Positions 6,849 to 9,092 of a DNA stretch of 9,092 nt are shown here, in pieces. The notes under the pieces are model-generated. The model searched no databases, was not told the origin of the DNA, and worked only from the letters and a program-made list of their open reading frames with translations. Location: positions 1-9,092 of the forward strand of contig JAHEAM010000134.1 of NCBI GenBank assembly GCA_024642765.1, given 5' to 3'. A program made the translations under genes and the position numbers. The number at the start of each line of letters is the position of its first letter. Positions within the stretch are counted from its first letter, which is position 1. The DNA comes from Planctomycetaceae bacterium (GTDB taxonomy: Bacteria; Planctomycetota; Planctomycetia; Pirellulales; Pirellulaceae).

Positions 6849-7087
6849 AATATTCGATATTGTTAATGAGTGGTAAGATTTCGCCAAACGGGTAAAAAGG
6901 TTCTCAACCCTATTTGTAGATGAAATCAGCTAACCAAGCCAGTCATAGCGCGATGTCACAGCTACAAACGCGTTTTTTTGTCGCCGTCTCTTGCAAAAAC
7001 ACAAACGGTCGAAAACGATAGGTCTCACGACACATGCGGTTTGTGTACCGACGAAACGAATACAAAACATAAACACCAGGGCAAATT
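6849..7087. promoter_or_regulatory. Divergent intergenic region between aldo/keto reductase and purH
   Basis: These 239 bp lie between two gene starts pointing outward, so promoters for both are expected. Visible structure: the 10-bp palindrome AAACGCGTTT (6966-6975) running into a 7-T tract, and a weak hairpin ACACA/TGTGT (7030-7034 with 7042-7046). I see no purine riboswitch fold and no -35/-10 pair I would defend. AGGG at 7078-7081, 6 nt before the GTG start, is a good ribosome-binding site for purH. Confidence 0.4.
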
Positions 7088-8653
7088 GTGAAACGTGCAT
7101 TGATAAGCGTAAGTGACAAGTCGGGAATCTGTGAACTTGCACGGGGGTTGGGCGATTGTGGTTTCGAGATTTTTAGTACGGGTGGTACGGCAAAACATTT
7201 GCAAGCTGATGGCATCGCCGTGATCGATGTTGCGGCTTATACCGGTTTCCCTGAAATGATGGATGGTCGAGTCAAAACGCTGCACCCCAAAATTTTCGGT
7301 GGCATTCTTGGACGACGTGATCATCAGTCCGATGTCGATGCGATGCAGAAACACGATATTCTTACGTTCGATGTTCTGTGCGTGAATCTTTATCCCTTCG
7401 CTGCGACCGTTGCGAATCTTGATGTAACGGTGCCAGAAGCCGTCGAAAATATCGATATCGGTGGCCCAAGTCTCATTCGAGCTGCCGCAAAAAATCACCC
7501 TTTTGTTGCTGTGTTAACCGAAAGCTCACAATACGTGCAGGTGTTGAGTGAAATCCAAGCCACCGGCGATACGACTTTGGAAACACGTAGACTTTTGATG
7601 CAGCAGGCGTTCGAACACACCGCATCCTACGACCGAATGATTGCCGACTATTTTGCGCGGATATGGGCGTTTGAATCAAATGACGGTCTGCCGAACGAAT
7701 TGAGCGTAAGGTTGACGCAGCATGCTGAATTACGTCACGGGGAAAATTCACATCAATTGGGTGCCGTCTACACTGACAAGCGTTTCGTTGGCCCATCCGT
7801 GGTCACAGCGAAACAGCTCAACGGCAAACAACTTTCCTACAACAACTTTTTAGACATGGATGCTGCGTTGGCGATCGTTCGTATGCAAACGGAACCCGCT
7901 TGCAGCGTGATCAAGCATAACAATCCCTGCGGAGCCGCGATTGCATTAGAACTACAAACCGCGGTTGCCAAAGCATTTGCGGGCGATCCGCAAAGTGCTT
8001 TTGGGTCTGTCGTTGCCATGAATCGGACGATTGACATTGCGACGGCTCAGTTTTTATGTGAAACGAAAAACTTGTTTATCGAAGTGATCGTTGCGCCTGG
8101 ATTTGACCCCGCAGCATTGCGGATGTTGACGACTTTCCCCAAATGGAAAACGAATGTGCGATTAATGGAAGTTGGCGAGCTGACTCCTATCACGGGCGGC
8201 ATTGAGATTCGCTCGATCGTTGGCGGGGCAGTTGTTCAGTCGCTGGATAATCAGCCCGACGATCGCAGCCAATGGAAAGTCGTTACGGACCAAAAGGTCG
8301 AGGATGCCATGTTGCAAGAACTTGCGTTTGGCTGGGACATGGTACGGTTCGTGAAGTCCAATGCGATCACACTTTCCAAAGACCTGTCATTAATCGGCGT
8401 GGGCGCCGGTCAAATGAGTCGAGTCGATTCGGTGAAAATCGCACTTGAGAAAGCGGGCGATCGCGCCCAAGGGAGCGTGCTGGCTTCCGACGCTTTCTTT
8501 CCGTTTGCGGATTCGATTCCGTTAGCTGCAGCAGCGGGTATCGCTGCGATTATCCAGCCTGGTGGTTCGGTCAAAGACGACGAGGTGATTGCCGCAGCAA
8601 ACGAACATAAAATACCGATGATCTTCACGCAACGCCGCCAATTCAAACACTAG
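7088..8653 (+). CDS. purH: Bifunctional AICAR formyltransferase / IMP cyclohydrolase
   Basis: A complete 521-residue PurH catalysing the last two steps of de novo purine synthesis, AICAR to FAICAR with 10-formyl-THF, then ring closure to IMP. The N-terminal MGS-like cyclohydrolase domain (about 1-145) shows 'ALISVSDKSGI' (4-14), 'STGGTAKHL' (30-38), 'MMDGRVKTLHPKIFGGIL' (57-74) and 'NIDIGGPSLIRAAAKNH' (121-137). The transformylase domain shows 'RHGENSHQ' (216-223, usually RYGENPHQ), catalytic K276-H277 in 'IKHNNPCG', 'KSNAI' (423-427), 'GVGAGQMSRVDSV' (437-449) and 'SDAFFPFAD' (467-475). It ends in 'MIFTQRRQFKH', the family's conserved tail. It starts with GTG after AGGG. No purine gene lies beside it, so it appears to be transcribed alone. 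Confidence 0.98.
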   Translation: MKRALISVSDKSGICELARGLGDCGFEIFSTGGTAKHLQADGIAVIDVAAYTGFPEMMDGRVKTLHPKIFGGILGRRDHQSDVDAMQKHDILTFDVLCVNLYPFAATVANLDVTVPEAVENIDIGGPSLIRAAAKNHPFVAVLTESSQYVQVLSEIQATGDTTLETRRLLMQQAFEHTASYDRMIADYFARIWAFESNDGLPNELSVRLTQHAELRHGENSHQLGAVYTDKRFVGPSVVTAKQLNGKQLSYNNFLDMDAALAIVRMQTEPACSVIKHNNPCGAAIALELQTAVAKAFAGDPQSAFGSVVAMNRTIDIATAQFLCETKNLFIEVIVAPGFDPAALRMLTTFPKWKTNVRLMEVGELTPITGGIEIRSIVGGAVVQSLDNQPDDRSQWKVVTDQKVEDAMLQELAFGWDMVRFVKSNAITLSKDLSLIGVGAGQMSRVDSVKIALEKAGDRAQGSVLASDAFFPFADSIPLAAAAGIAAIIQPGGSVKDDEVIAAANEHKIPMIFTQRRQFKH

Positions 8654-8665
8654 CGAAGGAGGCGC

Positions 8666-8703
8666 AAACGGACTTTCGTTTCTTGCAAGAGTTTGCTGTT
8701 TTT
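8666..8703 (+). terminator. Possible weak terminator after purH
   Basis: AAACG (8666-8670) pairs with CGTTT (8677-8681) across a 6-nt loop. A second small stem GCAA/TTGC (about 8685-8696) follows and is succeeded by a five-T tract. It lies 13-50 bp after the purH stop, a fitting place, but the stems are short and AT-rich. Confidence 0.3.
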
Positions 8704-8725
8704 GCGGCTACATTTCGATTATTGT

Positions 8726-8881
8726 TTAACGACGTCTTTTGCGATCCCCAAAATAGGGTTCCCCGGATACCAATCCCATTCCAGCTAATTGGGCATTAAT
8801 AGGGACACAGCGGACACAGCAGGTTGGTACTGGATTGTAGGGTTCGAGGACTAATCGACGGAGACGCTCGCCGTTGATTAT
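8726..8881 (-). other. Unrecognised minus-strand open frame with Cys-rich and basic segments, no clear start
   Basis: The minus-strand frame is open for 51 codons from after a TAA (8884-8882) to a TAA at 8728-8726. The product reads 'ERLRRLVLEPYNPVPTCCVR', then 'CVPINAQLAGMGLVSGEPYF', then 'GDRKRRR' and stop. Composition and codon choice look protein-like, with three cysteines close together and a basic C-terminus. The only ATG is internal (before 'GLVSGEP'), and no GTG or TTG lies near the upstream end, so it is either a small protein with a non-standard start or a gene remnant. The 'CCVRC' segment arises from a perfect 9-bp tandem repeat (8803-8820). I do not recognise a family. Confidence 0.25.
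8803..8820. repeat. Perfect 9-bp tandem duplication GGACACAGC x2
   Basis: GGACACAGC at 8803-8811 is repeated immediately at 8812-8820. The 9-bp unit keeps the reading frame and supplies the two Cys-Val pairs of the minus-strand frame there. It may simply be a slippage duplication. Confidence 0.6.
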
Positions 8882-8883
8882 TT

Positions 8884-9092
8884 ATCTGAAAAACACGGGA
8901 AAGGATTGCTCCTTTCTGACGCGTCTCATTTTCTTTTGAGGCAGCATCGACAATATTGGCGAATCGGTTCCACGTGGCGTTCCGGGGCTGCTTGGCTCGG
9001 GAGACGACATCCTGATTCGCAAGGGCAGCGGCAGACTTGAATTGGCCGAGGCACTGGTCTCAAACAAAAACACGTTGACGTCGCGTGTGATT
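8884..9092 (+). pseudogene. 5'-truncated, stop-interrupted DUF1549/DUF1553 (PSD1) family fragment, running off the window
   Basis: From 8940 the plus frame is open to the window end and reads 'GSIDNIGESVPRGVPGLLGS' and then 'GSGRLELAEALVSNKNTLTS'. This matches the junction region of planctomycete PSD1 proteins just before and into DUF1553, where the family reads roughly 'FLRGNPxNxGExVPRxF...GSGRLELAxAIxSxxNPLTARV'. Resemblance continues upstream through a TGA at 8937-8939 ('TRLIFF' then stop then 'GSIDN'), which occupies the conserved Arg of 'RG', so a CGA to TGA change is likely. The frame is closed again by TAG at 8838-8840, and I see no start codon, DUF1549 or cytochrome domain upstream. 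The usual protein is several hundred residues longer at the N-terminus, so this is a decayed remnant. The left boundary is approximate and the 3' end is outside the window. Confidence 0.65.
8898..8917. repeat. Perfect 7-bp hairpin (GAAAGGA/TCCTTTC) with 4-nt loop
   Basis: GAAAGGA (8899-8905) pairs with TCCTTTC (8910-8916) around TTGC; read on the minus strand the loop is GCAA, a GNRA-type tetraloop. A G-T wobble can extend the stem by one pair. The 8-bp palindrome GACGCGTC (8918-8925) and a T-rich ATTTTCTTTT follow on the plus strand. It lies within the decayed DUF1553 fragment; function unknown, terminator activity possible but unproven. Confidence 0.35.

Noticed and set aside
6849..6887. 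13-residue N-terminal extension of the aldo/keto reductase from a TTG
   Set aside because: The ATG at 6848 gives the normal family N-terminus and length.
8937..8939. Second selenocysteine TGA in the DUF1553-like frame
   Set aside because: The aligned family residue is an Arg next to Gly, not a redox Cys, and the frame lacks the rest of the protein; a nonsense mutation in a pseudogene explains it better.
1..9092. CRISPR arrays, tRNA or rRNA genes, insertion sequences
   Set aside because: No regularly spaced repeats, no cloverleaf or rRNA-like sequence and no transposase or terminal inverted repeats were seen.

Overview
The window looks like chromosomal DNA of a planctomycete, most likely of the Pirellulaceae type. 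The reasons are moderate GC, weak or absent Shine-Dalgarno sequences before several genes, a remnant of the DUF1549/DUF1553 ('PSD1') family that is abundant in Planctomycetota and Verrucomicrobiota, and an ATP-grasp/metallopeptidase pair of a style I associate with that group. The taxonomic call is inference. TGA is used as an ordinary stop by two genes here (metallopeptidase, LuxR-type regulator), so the genetic code is not globally reassigned.

Layout, left to right. (1) 155-547 (+): a small stand-alone two-CBS-domain protein. (2) 548-899: an AT-rich stretch with no convincing gene, a short inverted repeat and a near direct repeat. (3) 900-2986 (+): a translationally coupled pair (4-bp ATGA overlap), a zinc metallopeptidase with an HEAGH motif followed by a D-Ala-D-Ala-ligase-like ATP-grasp enzyme. 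(4) 3042-4457 (-): a full-length sigma54-dependent NtrC-type response regulator, convergent with the pair. (5) 4728-5360 (+): a NarL/LuxR-type response regulator with glutamate in place of the phospho-accepting aspartate. (6) 5422-6848 (-): an aldo/keto reductase followed by a lipoprotein thioredoxin. (7) 7088-8653 (+): complete purH. (8) 8654-9092: a decayed, 5'-truncated DUF1553 fragment running off the window, plus an unexplained minus-strand open frame.

The main discovery is in region 6. What looks like two short minus-strand ORFs (5650-5853 and 5422-5634) is one thioredoxin gene interrupted by a single in-frame TGA exactly where the first cysteine of the CGPC active site belongs. Read through as selenocysteine (U), the site becomes WSPS-U-GPC. 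A hairpin with a GGUC-bearing loop lies 26 nt after the UGA, as expected for a bacterial SECIS. The protein also carries a lipoprotein signal, so it would be a membrane-anchored, extracytoplasmic selenothioredoxin that ordinary gene callers split or miss.

The metallopeptidase/ATP-grasp pair is the other element of unknown biology. Its tight coupling suggests joint action on a peptide-like substrate, but the substrate cannot be read from the sequence.
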